Shown: one piece after another, positions 1-7,046 of the stretch
Layout of the letters: each line of letters opens with the position of its first letter
Numbering within the stretch: position 1 is the stretch's first letter
Assembly (NCBI GenBank): GCA_046724435.1
Contig: JBKOWN010000087.1
Coordinates: 1 to 11,462 of the forward strand
DNA length: 11,462 nt
Direction of reading: 5' to 3'
Source: JALZAA01 sp046724435
GTDB lineage: Bacteria; Actinomycetota; Acidimicrobiia; IMCC26256; JACDBD01
Notes under the pieces: generated by a model
The model's input: the letters and a program-made list of their open reading frames with translations, nothing else
Database searches by the model: none
What the model was told of the DNA's origin: nothing
Made by a program: the position numbers and the translations under genes

Positions 1-1
1 C

Positions 2-286
2 CTCATCACCGGGCTCGGGATGGGTCTGTACATCGGAGCCGGGCTGGGCCCGGGGCCGCGCGACGGACTGATGACGGGTCTGGCCGCCAAGGGCTTCCCG
101 CTGTGGGCGGTCCGGACGGTGCTCGAGCTGAGCGCGCTCGCCGCGGGCTGGATTCTGGGCGGGAACGTCGGGATCGGGACGGTCGCGTTCGCGTTCAGCA
201 TTGGCCCGCTCGGCCATTTCTTCCTGGCGCGCCTGCATCTCGACAACGTTCCGGCAGACCTCGGGCCCGGCGCGGTGGGCGAGTGA
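2..286 (+). CDS. YczE/YitT-like integral membrane protein, 3' end (partial)
   Basis: This is the last 94 codons of a gene whose start lies outside the window. The visible part is hydrophobic and glycine-rich. It begins with GLGMGLYIGAGLGPGPRDG, which resembles the loop after the first helices of YczE-type (COG2364) membrane proteins. Two further hydrophobic stretches follow, with basic residues between them (roughly residues 32-52 and 54-72 of the visible part). The family is annotated only as predicted integral membrane proteins, and its substrate is not known to me. An ATG at 20 is internal: the frame is open to the window edge and the family motif begins before it. The TGA at 284-286 overlaps the GTG start of the next gene, so the two are probably co-transcribed and translationally coupled. 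Family assignment is fairly confident; function is unknown. Confidence 0.75.
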   Translation, partial: LITGLGMGLYIGAGLGPGPRDGLMTGLAAKGFPLWAVRTVLELSALAAGWILGGNVGIGTVAFAFSIGPLGHFFLARLHLDNVPADLGPGAVGE

Positions 287-1239
287 CGGACGCAATGCGG
301 ATCGGCATCATCGGCACCGGGTTCGGCGCCCGCGTCGTCGCGCCGGTGTTCGCCGCGACTGACGGGTGTGAGGTCGTCGACGTCGTGAGCGCGCGCGATG
401 CCACCGCCGTCGCCGAGCTGTGCCGGCGTGACCTGGACCTCGTGTCCGTCCATTCGCCGCCGTTCCTACACGCCGAGCATGTCCGAGCCGCGATCGACGC
501 CGGCCATCACGTCCTGTGCGACAAGCCCTTCGGGGTGCACGCCGATGAGGCCGCCGAGATGCTCGAGCTCGCCGAGGCCAGCGAGGTCGTGCACGGGGTG
601 AACTTCGAGTTCCGCCATCAGCCTGCACGCAAGCACGTGCACGACCTCGTGCGAGGAGGTCATATCGGGCCCGTCGAGCACGTGCAGTGGACCTATACCG
701 GCGCGGTGTTTCGTCGGCCGCTCCGTGAGTACGGCTGGCTGTTCGACCGCTCTCGTGGTGGAGGCTGGGTCGGCGCGTGGGGCTCGCACGTCGTCGACGC
801 CCTGCGCTGGATCGTGGGCGAGGTCCGCGACGCCACCGCGCACTGCCGGGTCACGATCCCCGAACGCCCAGACCGGGACGGTCGACCGCGCGCCGTGGAC
901 GCCGAGGACGCGTTCACGGCCTGGCTCGAACTCGACTCGGGGGCGACCGCGGTGCTGGACAGCTCGTCATCCGCCGCCGCGTCGGTCGCGCACCGCATCG
1001 TCGTCACGGGGACCGAGGGCGTCGTCGAGGCCGTCGCCGACGCGAAGGTGATCTGGCGGCGCGCCGACGGATCGCGTGACGAGTTCGTCGTCGACGAGAC
1101 GGCCGCCGATCCTCACCTCGTCCCCATGCGGGCGTGGGCCCGGATCTTGCGGGACGCGGTACGTGACGGCGCACCGCTGACTCCGAGCTTCGCCGACGGC
1201 CTTGCGTGCCGCCGCGTCCTCGACCGCCTGGTTTCCTGA
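283..1239 (+). CDS. Gfo/Idh/MocA-family NAD(P)-dependent oxidoreductase
   Basis: A 318-residue protein, near the usual family length of about 320-380. The N-terminus has the Rossmann dinucleotide-binding motif GIIGTGFG (residues 8-15). It is followed by the family hallmark near VLCDKPFG, with D80-K81-P82 in place of the common EKP. The C-terminal alpha/beta domain carries the GGGW...GSHVVDALRW segment with H169 and D172, which fits the active-site His region of the family. Members oxidise or reduce sugars, inositols or related polyols with NAD(P); the substrate cannot be read from the sequence. I chose the GTG at 283 because it overlaps the upstream stop (GTGA) and gives the start context GTGACGGA also seen at 9212 and on the minus strand at 7870. 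The ATG at 295 (M-R-I-G-I-I-G) is a credible alternative start. The gene converges on the cyclase gene with a 27-bp gap. It is predicted to be cytosolic. Confidence 0.9.
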   Translation: MTDAMRIGIIGTGFGARVVAPVFAATDGCEVVDVVSARDATAVAELCRRDLDLVSVHSPPFLHAEHVRAAIDAGHHVLCDKPFGVHADEAAEMLELAEASEVVHGVNFEFRHQPARKHVHDLVRGGHIGPVEHVQWTYTGAVFRRPLREYGWLFDRSRGGGWVGAWGSHVVDALRWIVGEVRDATAHCRVTIPERPDRDGRPRAVDAEDAFTAWLELDSGATAVLDSSSSAAASVAHRIVVTGTEGVVEAVADAKVIWRRADGSRDEFVVDETAADPHLVPMRAWARILRDAVRDGAPLTPSFADGLACRRVLDRLVS

Positions 1240-1266
1240 CTGCCGCCCGGCTGACCGGCGCGCCCC

Positions 1267-4200
1267 TTAGGCGACTTCCGTGGTGTCGCGCGGAGTGACC
1301 TCGCGGCCACCGGTGGCGGCGAGGTGAAAGGCCGTTTCCCAACCCGTGGCGGCGAGGCCGAGCGCATCGAGCCGCGCCCTCGCCTCGGCGCCAGCTCCCT
1401 CGGCCTCGGGATCGTCGAGCGCAGCGAGGGCGTGGGAGTGGGCGAGGCGTGCCAGCGCCTGGTCGAGCGGCGACTCCGTCCCGTCGGCAAGCGCGAGCGC
1501 GGTCGCGCAGGCTTCGCGCGCGCAGGCGTCGTCGTCGAGTTGCGCGCACGCGAGGCCGCGCGCCATCCACGACTCGAGATGGTCGAGATAGCTCCCGATC
1601 GGGAGAGCGTTCGCGCGATCGGTGAGAGCGAGGGCCCGTTCGGGCTGGCCGGCGGCGGCCAACACCATCGCCTCGACCCCGGCGCTCGCCACGAGGAGCG
1701 CGTCGGTGTCGTCACGGGGGGCATCGAGTTGTGCAAGCGCGCCTCCGACGTTGCCGCGTTGCAACAGCGCCCTGCTCATGCCGACGCGTGACTCCTGGTT
1801 CGCGATGCTCTGCTCGTCGGTCCATGCGTCGATCACGGTCTGGAACTCGCGCTGCGCACGCTCGCCGTCGCCGAGGTGCTCCGCAAGCGCACCGGCCACC
1901 GAGGCGGGAATCGCGACGAGGCCGGGGTCACCGAGCTCGTCGGTGAAGGTCGCGACCTCGGCGTGGAGCGCCTCCGCCTCGTCGACCCGGCCCAGGCAGC
2001 CGAGTGCGCGCGCTGCCGGCGCGATCGACTGCACTTCACCCCACCGGTCGCCGATCTCCTGGAACAGCACGCGGGCCTCGCGCGACCGTTCGATCGCCAC
2101 GGTCGGGCGCCCGGTCCACATCGCGACGTTCGCGAGCAGCACGCCCATCATCCCGTTGGCCCAGCGATCGGCGGATTCGGACCCTTCGCGGAGAACGTCG
2201 GACGCGAGCTGCTCCGCCTCCGCCAGTTGGCCCTGGTTGAACCGCACCCAGGCGAGCAGACCGAGCGCCCAGGAGAGGCCGCCCCAGTCGCCGATCTCGG
2301 CGAACACCGCGGCGGACTGATTGATGCGCTCCTCGGCTTCGTCGGGCCGACCGCGCGTGAACGAGATCCACGCGAGGTTCTGCAAAGCCCATGCCTCGCC
2401 GCGCCGATCGGGAATCCCCCGGAAGGTCGCCAGCGCTTGCTGAATCGCGGCCTCGGCGTCGTCGAGCTCGCCCCGGAACATCAACGTCATGCCGCGGCCC
2501 CGCAGCGCGTCCGCCACGCCGTGGTCGTCGCCGAGCGCGCGCCACTCGGCAACCGCTTGCTCGTAGGTCGCGTCGGAGTCGATGAGATTGCCTTCCTTCT
2601 GCTCACAGTCGGCGAGCACCGTGAGCGCACGCGCGGCGGCCACGCGATCGCCGGCACCACGGGCTGTCCTCAGCAGCTCGTTGATCTCATTGCGCGCCCC
2701 GGCCAGGTCACGCTGCTCGACGCGTGCGAGGAGGCGGGCGAGGCGGAGGCGCGCGCGAGTCTCGTCGGCGCCGTCCTCGGGCATTACGTCCAGCGCCTGC
2801 TCGTAGCGGCGCTGGGCACGCGGCCACGCCTCGACCTCCTCGGCGCGCCCGGCGGCCTGCTCGAGGGCGTCGACGGCGCGGGTACGGAGATCGGCGGGGA
2901 CCCCGTCAACTCGGCCCAGTTCGCTCACGAGCCCCGCCGCGACGCCGAAATGGTGCGCGATCGGGTCGACCGGTTCGTCTTCGCCCCCGCGCTTCCGGTC
3001 GGCGAGCCAGCCCGCCAGCGCGGCATGACGGCGCGCCCGCTCCGCCTTGGTCAGCGTGCCGTAGGCGACCTCGCGGATGAGCTCGGACTTGAAGGCGAAC
3101 TCACCGTCTTCGAGCACCACCAAATCTCGGTCGGCGAGTGCCGTCAGGGCGCGCTCCGCTCCGGAGAGCGACTGGGCGTCGCCCAGGCCCACGACGGCTT
3201 CGACCGGACCGCTCGAGCCGACGACCGCGCAATCCTCGAGCACTGCGCGATCGAGGGCCGCGAGCGCGTCGAGCCGCGCCGCGACCAGGCCGCGCAGCGT
3301 GACCGGCAGGTCACCGGAATCGAGCGCCCGGGCGCCGTCGACGCCGATGGCGCCGTCGGAGTCTCGGATGAGCGCGGCGAGCTCCTCGATGAAGAGCGGG
3401 TTACCACCGCTGCGGTCCCGGAGCTCGGCCACGAGCTCGGGGGTCGCGCGCTCCTTCAGATGCGCTTCGACGAGCGCGGCGGTGGCGTCGGCGTCGAGCG
3501 GGTCGAGGTGGAGGACGGCGGTGTTGTGACGACCGGGGGCCGGTGTCCAACGCTCCTCGAGATCGGGACGAGCGGTGGCGACCAGCATGAAGGGAAGCGC
3601 GCGCAGCGCGGCGAGGAGCCGGTCGACGAGCTCGAGCACGACCTCGTCGCCCCAGTGCAGATCGGAGATGACGAGCACCAGCGGCCGTTCGCGCGCGAGC
3701 GACTCGAGGTACGCCTGCACCGCCCACAACGCCTCGCTGCGCGCCCGCGCCGGGTCCACGTCGGCGCGTTCGCCGAACCGGCCGAGGAGGTACAGGAGCC
3801 CGTCGGAGATGCGCTCGACGTGCGAGTCGTTCGGATCGCGGGATGTCACGCGGGCGACGGTCGCCTCGACTTTTCGGCGCGCGTCGTTCGTAGAATCGTC
3901 GAGCTCGACGCCGCACGTGTTCCGGATCGCCTCTGCGATCGGCCACCACACGTTGGCCTCGCCGTACGGAAGGCACGGTGCCTTCAGTACGGTCGCACTC
4001 CGCTCCTCGTAGGCCATCGCCGCCAGCTCGACGGCCAACCGGCTCTTGCCGACCCCCGCTTCGCCGAACAGCAGGACGAGCTGCGCGCGCTGGCGGTTCA
4101 GTGCCGCGTCCAGCATCCGCCGCAGCAGCGACATCTCGGGTTCGCGCCCAACGAGCGACGCGCGTGTCTGCTTGGGCCGTTGCCCCGGCAGCGCGATGAC

Positions 4201-4821
4201 CTCCTCGGCCGTCCACGCCTCGACGGGCTCCTCACGGCCTTTGACGACGAGCGCGCCGAGCGGCTCGTAGCGCACCACTCGGCGGGTCGCCTCGTGGGTG
4301 AGCGGGCCGACGATCACCTGGCCCGGGCGCGCCGCGGCTTGGAGGCGGCTCGCCGTGTTCACGACGTCGCCCATGGCCGTGTACTCGCCCGCGGCGCGCA
4401 TCGCCCCGACGAGCACTTCGCCCGTGTTCACGCCGACTCGCATCTCGGCGCTGACGCGCAGGTCCTGGCGGAGGGCGGCGAGGGTCCGCTGCATCTGGAG
4501 TGCCGCCCGCACCGCCCGTTCGGCGTCGTCTTCGTGGGCGACGGGCGCACCGAACAGGGCCACGATCGCGTCGCCGACGATCTTGTCGACCTGACCGCCA
4601 AAGGCGGTGACGTCAGCGACGAGTCGCTCGAAGCAACGGTCGACGAGGTTCTTCACGTGCTCGGGGTCGGCCGACTCGGAGAAGGTCGTGAATCCGACCA
4701 GGTCGGCGAACAGGACCGTGGCGACGCGGCGCTCGTCGGGCCGGATCACGAGGGTGTGGCCGCAGGACGGGCAGAACCGGGCCTCGTCGGGCGCGTTCGC
4801 GCCGCATGACCCGCACGTCAT
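1267..4821 (-). CDS. Zinc ribbon - class III adenylate/guanylate cyclase - STAND-like ATPase - TPR protein
   Basis: A 1184-residue multidomain signalling protein. Residues 3-20 hold a zinc ribbon (C3, C6, C17, C20). Residues about 30-205 form a class III nucleotidyl cyclase catalytic domain. Metal-binding aspartates are D40 (FADLVGFT) and D84 (KIVGDAIVALF), with a substrate-specifying lysine K80. In EYTAMGDVVNTASRL, T148 sits at the purine-specifying position, and N155 and R159 are the transition-state residues. All catalytic positions look intact, and the Lys/Thr pair is the class IIIb pattern. Residues from about 222 form a P-loop ATPase with Walker A GEAGVGKS (253-260) and a Walker B-like VLVISDLHW (382-390). 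From about 672 to the end are helical repeats of roughly 40 residues with TPR character. No HTH domain or membrane segment is visible. The ATG at 4821 sits directly before the zinc ribbon; the upstream open frame is inside the DUF971 gene and reads as low-complexity non-family sequence. Cyclic nucleotide production is expected, but the controlling ligand is unknown. Confidence 0.92.
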   Translation of the reverse strand: MTCGSCGANAPDEARFCPSCGHTLVIRPDERRVATVLFADLVGFTTFSESADPEHVKNLVDRCFERLVADVTAFGGQVDKIVGDAIVALFGAPVAHEDDAERAVRAALQMQRTLAALRQDLRVSAEMRVGVNTGEVLVGAMRAAGEYTAMGDVVNTASRLQAAARPGQVIVGPLTHEATRRVVRYEPLGALVVKGREEPVEAWTAEEVIALPGQRPKQTRASLVGREPEMSLLRRMLDAALNRQRAQLVLLFGEAGVGKSRLAVELAAMAYEERSATVLKAPCLPYGEANVWWPIAEAIRNTCGVELDDSTNDARRKVEATVARVTSRDPNDSHVERISDGLLYLLGRFGERADVDPARARSEALWAVQAYLESLARERPLVLVISDLHWGDEVVLELVDRLLAALRALPFMLVATARPDLEERWTPAPGRHNTAVLHLDPLDADATAALVEAHLKERATPELVAELRDRSGGNPLFIEELAALIRDSDGAIGVDGARALDSGDLPVTLRGLVAARLDALAALDRAVLEDCAVVGSSGPVEAVVGLGDAQSLSGAERALTALADRDLVVLEDGEFAFKSELIREVAYGTLTKAERARRHAALAGWLADRKRGGEDEPVDPIAHHFGVAAGLVSELGRVDGVPADLRTRAVDALEQAAGRAEEVEAWPRAQRRYEQALDVMPEDGADETRARLRLARLLARVEQRDLAGARNEINELLRTARGAGDRVAAARALTVLADCEQKEGNLIDSDATYEQAVAEWRALGDDHGVADALRGRGMTLMFRGELDDAEAAIQQALATFRGIPDRRGEAWALQNLAWISFTRGRPDEAEERINQSAAVFAEIGDWGGLSWALGLLAWVRFNQGQLAEAEQLASDVLREGSESADRWANGMMGVLLANVAMWTGRPTVAIERSREARVLFQEIGDRWGEVQSIAPAARALGCLGRVDEAEALHAEVATFTDELGDPGLVAIPASVAGALAEHLGDGERAQREFQTVIDAWTDEQSIANQESRVGMSRALLQRGNVGGALAQLDAPRDDTDALLVASAGVEAMVLAAAGQPERALALTDRANALPIGSYLDHLESWMARGLACAQLDDDACAREACATALALADGTESPLDQALARLAHSHALAALDDPEAEGAGAEARARLDALGLAATGWETAFHLAATGGREVTPRDTTEVA

Positions 4822-4827
4822 GGCGCC

Positions 4828-4833
4828 AGAATA
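4828..4833 (-). promoter_or_regulatory. -10-like hexamer TATTCT for the cyclase gene
   Basis: On the minus strand TATTCT ends 6 nt before the ATG at 4821. This fits a TANNNT -10 element driving a leaderless or nearly leaderless transcript. No good Shine-Dalgarno sequence sits in the 6 nt between, and no convincing -35 is visible. It suggests that the cyclase gene can be transcribed apart from the DUF971 gene upstream. Confidence 0.45.
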
Positions 4834-4848
4834 GATGGGGTCGGGGCC

Positions 4849-4872
4849 GGGACCCGCAGTGTTCGCGGTCCC
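4849..4872. repeat. Short inverted repeat (hairpin) between DUF971 and cyclase genes
   Basis: GGGACC (4849-4854) and GGTCCC (4867-4872) are perfect complements. Two more GC pairs can form across a single bulged base, leaving a loop of about 7 nt. There is no T-run on either side, so it is not a standard intrinsic terminator. It lies 28-51 nt upstream of the cyclase start, overlapping where a -35 region would be. It could be an operator, a weak attenuating hairpin, or chance in GC-rich DNA. Confidence 0.3.
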
Positions 4873-4876
4873 AGGG

Positions 4877-5236
4877 TCAGCCGTCGGCACCGGCGTCGAG
4901 GGGTCGCCACTGCCGGAGCAGCGCCCACGAGAAGATGCCGGTGGTGTGGCCGTCGTTCCAGGTGAAGGTGATGCCCCATGCGCCGACGAGCTCGGCGTCC
5001 TCGGCGCGGAGCGGGAGGGGCGACGCCGGCTTGGGCCACACGGGGAGCCCGCGTTCGCGCAGCCCGCGACACTCGGCGCACGGGCAGTTGGCGCGAAGCT
5101 CCTCCAACGCATAGCTGGTGGTGACGCCGTCGGGCCAGGTCGCGGTGAGTGCCTCGGTTCGATCGAGGTCGAGCGCCGTCGGCGGCGGGGTCGACTCGTC
5201 GAGGGGCTCCGTGGGCGCGCGTTCGTCGTCGTTCAT
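4877..5236 (-). CDS. DUF971 (GBBH-like N-terminal domain) protein
   Basis: A 119-residue small cytosolic protein. After a disordered acidic N-terminal segment of about 22 residues it has the DUF971 pattern. This includes WPDGVTTSYALEELRANCPCAECRG, here split as W34-P-D-G-V then C51-x-C53-x2-C56, and near the C-terminus GHTTGIFSWALLRQW. The same fold forms the N-terminal domain of gamma-butyrobetaine hydroxylases, where cysteines bind zinc; stand-alone bacterial members have no settled function that I know. The gene starts 22 bp after the radical SAM gene on the same strand, so the two very likely form an operon. The ATG at 5236 is the first in-frame start that matches the domain length. The region before it has no strong Shine-Dalgarno sequence. 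The stop is 55 bp before the cyclase ATG. Confidence 0.85.
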   Translation of the reverse strand: MNDDERAPTEPLDESTPPPTALDLDRTEALTATWPDGVTTSYALEELRANCPCAECRGLRERGLPVWPKPASPLPLRAEDAELVGAWGITFTWNDGHTTGIFSWALLRQWRPLDAGADG

Positions 5237-5258
5237 CGTGATTCACGAGTGTGATGCC

Positions 5259-6254
5259 TCAGGCGGGGTCGAAGCGACTCGATAGACGCGGTGCAGCCTG
5301 TCCACCTCCAGCGCGGCGGTGTTGCTCGACCAGGTCACGGAAGAGCTGTGTGACGCGATCACGTTCCCGCGCCGGGGCATACGAGCCGGGATACAACTGC
5401 TGGTGCCGCTCGAGAAGCTCGGGATGGGAATCGGAGAGCCAGCCCAGGTAGTGCTCCTTGACGCCGGGCCGGAGGTGGAGGAGTACGGGGGAGATCGAGG
5501 GCGCGCCGGCCTCGACGCAGGCGCGCACGACATCGTCGAGCTGCTCGCGGCGATCCGACAGGCCGGGGAGGATCGGCGCCACCAGCACGCCGCAAGGGAT
5601 GCCGGCTTCGTTGAGCCTGGCGACTGCCTCGATTCGCTTGCGCGGGTGCGGCGTCCCGGGCTCCGTCGCGCGCCACACATCCTCGTCGAGTGTGCCGATC
5701 GAGAAGCAGAGCTCCACGTGGGTGCGGCGAGCCGCCTCGACCAGGCGGTCGAGGTCACGGAGCACGAGCGTGCCTTTGGTGAGGATCGAGAACGGGTTCC
5801 GAGCCTCGCCGAGAACCTCGATGATGCCCTGCGTCAGCCGGTACTTCCCCTCGGCGCGCTGGTAAGGGTCGGTGTTGGTGCCCATCGCGATGTGCTCACC
5901 GCTCCAGCGCCGCGGTGCGAGCTCAGCACGGAGCTTCTCGACGGCGTTGACCTTCACGACGATAACGCGGTCGAAGTCCGTGGCCGGGTCGAGGTTCAGG
6001 TACTCGTGCGTCGGACGGGCAAAACAGAAAACACATGCATGACTGCATCCTCGGTAGGCGTTGATCGTGTAGCGGAAGGGGACGTGGGACTTCGGGCCGA
6101 CCGTGTTGATGATCGTGCGGGCGCGCACGTGGAGGAACTCGAGGCCGCGGAACTCGCCGGTGCCGATCTCGCGCTCGGGCACGTCGAACAGCGCGGGCTG
6201 CGATACGTCTTCCTCGCCGTCGACGACGTGCCACCGGAGCTCTCGTGCCGCCAC
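5259..6254 (-). CDS. Rv2578c-family radical SAM protein (spore photoproduct lyase-like)
   Basis: A 331-residue protein with the radical SAM cluster motif C70-x3-C74-x2-C77 in RGCSHACVFCFARPTHEYL. That string is characteristic of the actinobacterial Rv2578c family, which belongs to the wider SplB-like group of radical SAM proteins. The cysteines should ligate a [4Fe-4S] cluster that cleaves S-adenosylmethionine. The substrate is not established; a DNA-damage role is suggested by the SplB relationship and by the SOS box upstream. Some family members are known to carry an intein near this motif, but none is present here because the motif region is continuous. The GTG start at 6254 is chosen because a -10-like TAGGAT ends 7 nt upstream and the protein has the family length. 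It heads an apparent operon with the DUF971 gene and is divergent from the pterin dehydratase gene across 56 bp. Confidence 0.9.
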   Translation of the reverse strand: MAARELRWHVVDGEEDVSQPALFDVPEREIGTGEFRGLEFLHVRARTIINTVGPKSHVPFRYTINAYRGCSHACVFCFARPTHEYLNLDPATDFDRVIVVKVNAVEKLRAELAPRRWSGEHIAMGTNTDPYQRAEGKYRLTQGIIEVLGEARNPFSILTKGTLVLRDLDRLVEAARRTHVELCFSIGTLDEDVWRATEPGTPHPRKRIEAVARLNEAGIPCGVLVAPILPGLSDRREQLDDVVRACVEAGAPSISPVLLHLRPGVKEHYLGWLSDSHPELLERHQQLYPGSYAPARERDRVTQLFRDLVEQHRRAGGGQAAPRLSSRFDPA

Positions 6255-6261
6255 GACTCGG

Positions 6262-6291
6262 ATCCTATCGAACAGGTGTTCGACCCCGCAA
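6262..6291 (-). promoter_or_regulatory. Promoter of the radical SAM gene (-35 TTGCGG, -10 TAGGAT)
   Basis: On the minus strand TTGCGG (6286-6291) and TAGGAT (6262-6267) are separated by 18 bp. TAGGAT ends 7 nt before the GTG start, predicting a leaderless or very short-leader mRNA. The spacer is almost completely filled by the LexA-box palindrome at 6268-6283. Assignment is from consensus matching only. Confidence 0.55.
6268..6283. promoter_or_regulatory. Predicted LexA-binding SOS box
   Basis: TCGAACAGGTGTTCGA is a perfect inverted repeat of two 7-bp arms (TCGAACA and TGTTCGA) around GG. It matches exactly the actinobacterial SOS-box consensus TCGAAC-N4-GTTCGA, and also the Bacillus-type CGAAC-N4-GTTCG form. 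It occupies the spacer between the -35 and -10 of the radical SAM promoter, where a bound repressor would block RNA polymerase. It also lies 28-43 nt upstream of the GTG of the divergent dehydratase gene, near where that gene's -35 would be. LexA itself is not encoded in the window. Confidence 0.85.
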
Positions 6292-6298
6292 GGGATGC

Positions 6299-6304
6299 GA
6301 CAAT
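6299..6304 (+). promoter_or_regulatory. Weak -10-like hexamer GACAAT before the dehydratase gene
   Basis: GACAAT matches TATAAT at four of six positions and ends 6 nt before the GTG at 6311. This is the same spacing as the -10-like hexamers of other unit-heading genes here. No clear -35 is visible. It is the weakest of the promoter calls in this window. Confidence 0.3.
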
Positions 6305-6310
6305 ACGGTC

Positions 6311-6604
6311 GTGGCGCGGTTGTCCGACGACGAGATCCGCTCCGGGCTCGCCAACATGGCGGGTTGGGGACGGCGGGGCGACGAGATCGAGAAGGTCTAC
6401 GAGCTGCCGTCCTTCCCGGATGCCATCGCCTTCGTGACCCGGGTCGGTTTCCTGGCCGAGAAGGCCAACCACCATCCGGACCTCGACGTCCGGTGGCGCA
6501 AGGTGCGTGTCGGGCTCTCGACGCACGACGAAGGCGGTATCACCGAACGGGACCTCGGGCTGGCCGGGGAGATCGAGAGCGTGGCCGCCGGTCTTGCCGA
6601 GTGA
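6311..6604 (+). CDS. Pterin-4a-carbinolamine dehydratase
   Basis: A 97-residue protein, the normal length for this family. It carries the full signature E50-x3-H54-H55-P56, then W62, H72 and D81. H54, H55 and H72 correspond to the three active-site histidines that dehydrate 4a-hydroxytetrahydropterin, which recycles the pterin cofactor of aromatic amino acid hydroxylases. No hydroxylase gene is in the window, so the physiological partner is unknown. Some bacterial relatives have been linked to molybdopterin metabolism, and mobA lies about 1.3 kb away, but that link is weak. The GTG at 6311 gives the expected family length; an in-frame GTG at 6245 would add 22 non-conserved residues and overlap the divergent gene. 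The TGA overlaps the GTG of the next gene. It heads a three-gene plus-strand unit and may share SOS control with the divergent radical SAM gene. Confidence 0.9.
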   Translation: MARLSDDEIRSGLANMAGWGRRGDEIEKVYELPSFPDAIAFVTRVGFLAEKANHHPDLDVRWRKVRVGLSTHDEGGITERDLGLAGEIESVAAGLAE

Positions 6605-7032
6605 TCGCGGCCGGGATCGCCGTCGCGGTCATCGCGCTCGTGCTGGCTCTCGTCGTCGCGGTCGGGCTCGAGCCCGGTCCGTCACCGGGTGACGTGGCCG
6701 TCTCGTACGAGCTCGCCTGGGATCGACTCGACTTCGACGCGCTCTGGGCACTTTCCGGAGACGAGTTACGGGACGGCCGCTCGCGCCGGGATTTCATGAC
6801 CGACAAGCGGGAGGCGTACGCGGGGCAGCGCGAGCTCGCCGGTCTCGCCCGCGAGGTGAAGCTCGACGAAGTGCTCCGCGGGTCCGAGCTCGCCGCCGTG
6901 CGCACTCGCGTGATCCTGCAAGATGGGACGACGGTACGGAACCAGATCCAGCTCGCCGAACGAGAGGGCACGTGGAAGGTCGTCGGGTACCACCTCGAGC
7001 CCGACGCGTCGGCTGAACGTCCACCGAGCTGA
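6601..7032 (+). CDS. Small membrane-anchored protein with one N-terminal TM helix, hypothetical
   Basis: A 143-residue protein. Residues about 2-24 form one strongly hydrophobic segment of Ala, Val, Leu and Ile, with only a short N-terminus before it and no lipobox cysteine. This suggests a single-pass anchor or an uncleaved signal. The remaining ~115 residues are soluble and likely extracytoplasmic. The pattern VAVSYELAWDRLDFDALWALSG, read as a segment around residues 33-54, followed by a C-terminal RNQIQLAEREGTWKVVGYHL, resembles small NTF2-like/DUF4878-type domains in which a helical part precedes a curved sheet. I cannot name the family with certainty. The GTG at 6601 overlaps the dehydratase stop (GTGA), implying translational coupling. 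The VOC gene follows after 14 nt. Confidence 0.7.
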   Translation: MIAAGIAVAVIALVLALVVAVGLEPGPSPGDVAVSYELAWDRLDFDALWALSGDELRDGRSRRDFMTDKREAYAGQRELAGLAREVKLDEVLRGSELAAVRTRVILQDGTTVRNQIQLAEREGTWKVVGYHLEPDASAERPPS

Positions 7033-7046
7033 CGCGCGCTCCACGC

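Noticed and set aside
103..282. Upstream extension of the oxidoreductase frame
   Set aside because: It overlaps the membrane-protein gene, is Arg-rich and lacks any match before the Rossmann motif.
1240..1266. Possible terminator between the convergent oxidoreductase and cyclase genes (CCGG...CCGG)
   Set aside because: Only a 4-bp stem with no T-run; not distinguishable from chance in GC-rich DNA.
1876..4809. A 977-codon open frame on the plus strand, fully antisense to the cyclase gene
   Set aside because: It mirrors the cyclase gene, has no recognisable domain and shows the biased composition of a GC-rich shadow frame. The minus-strand frame has clear cyclase, ATPase and TPR motifs.
4822..5112. 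N-terminal extension of the cyclase frame by 97 codons
   Set aside because: It lies inside the DUF971 gene, has an Arg/Ser/Pro-rich non-family sequence, and the zinc ribbon begins right after the ATG at 4821.
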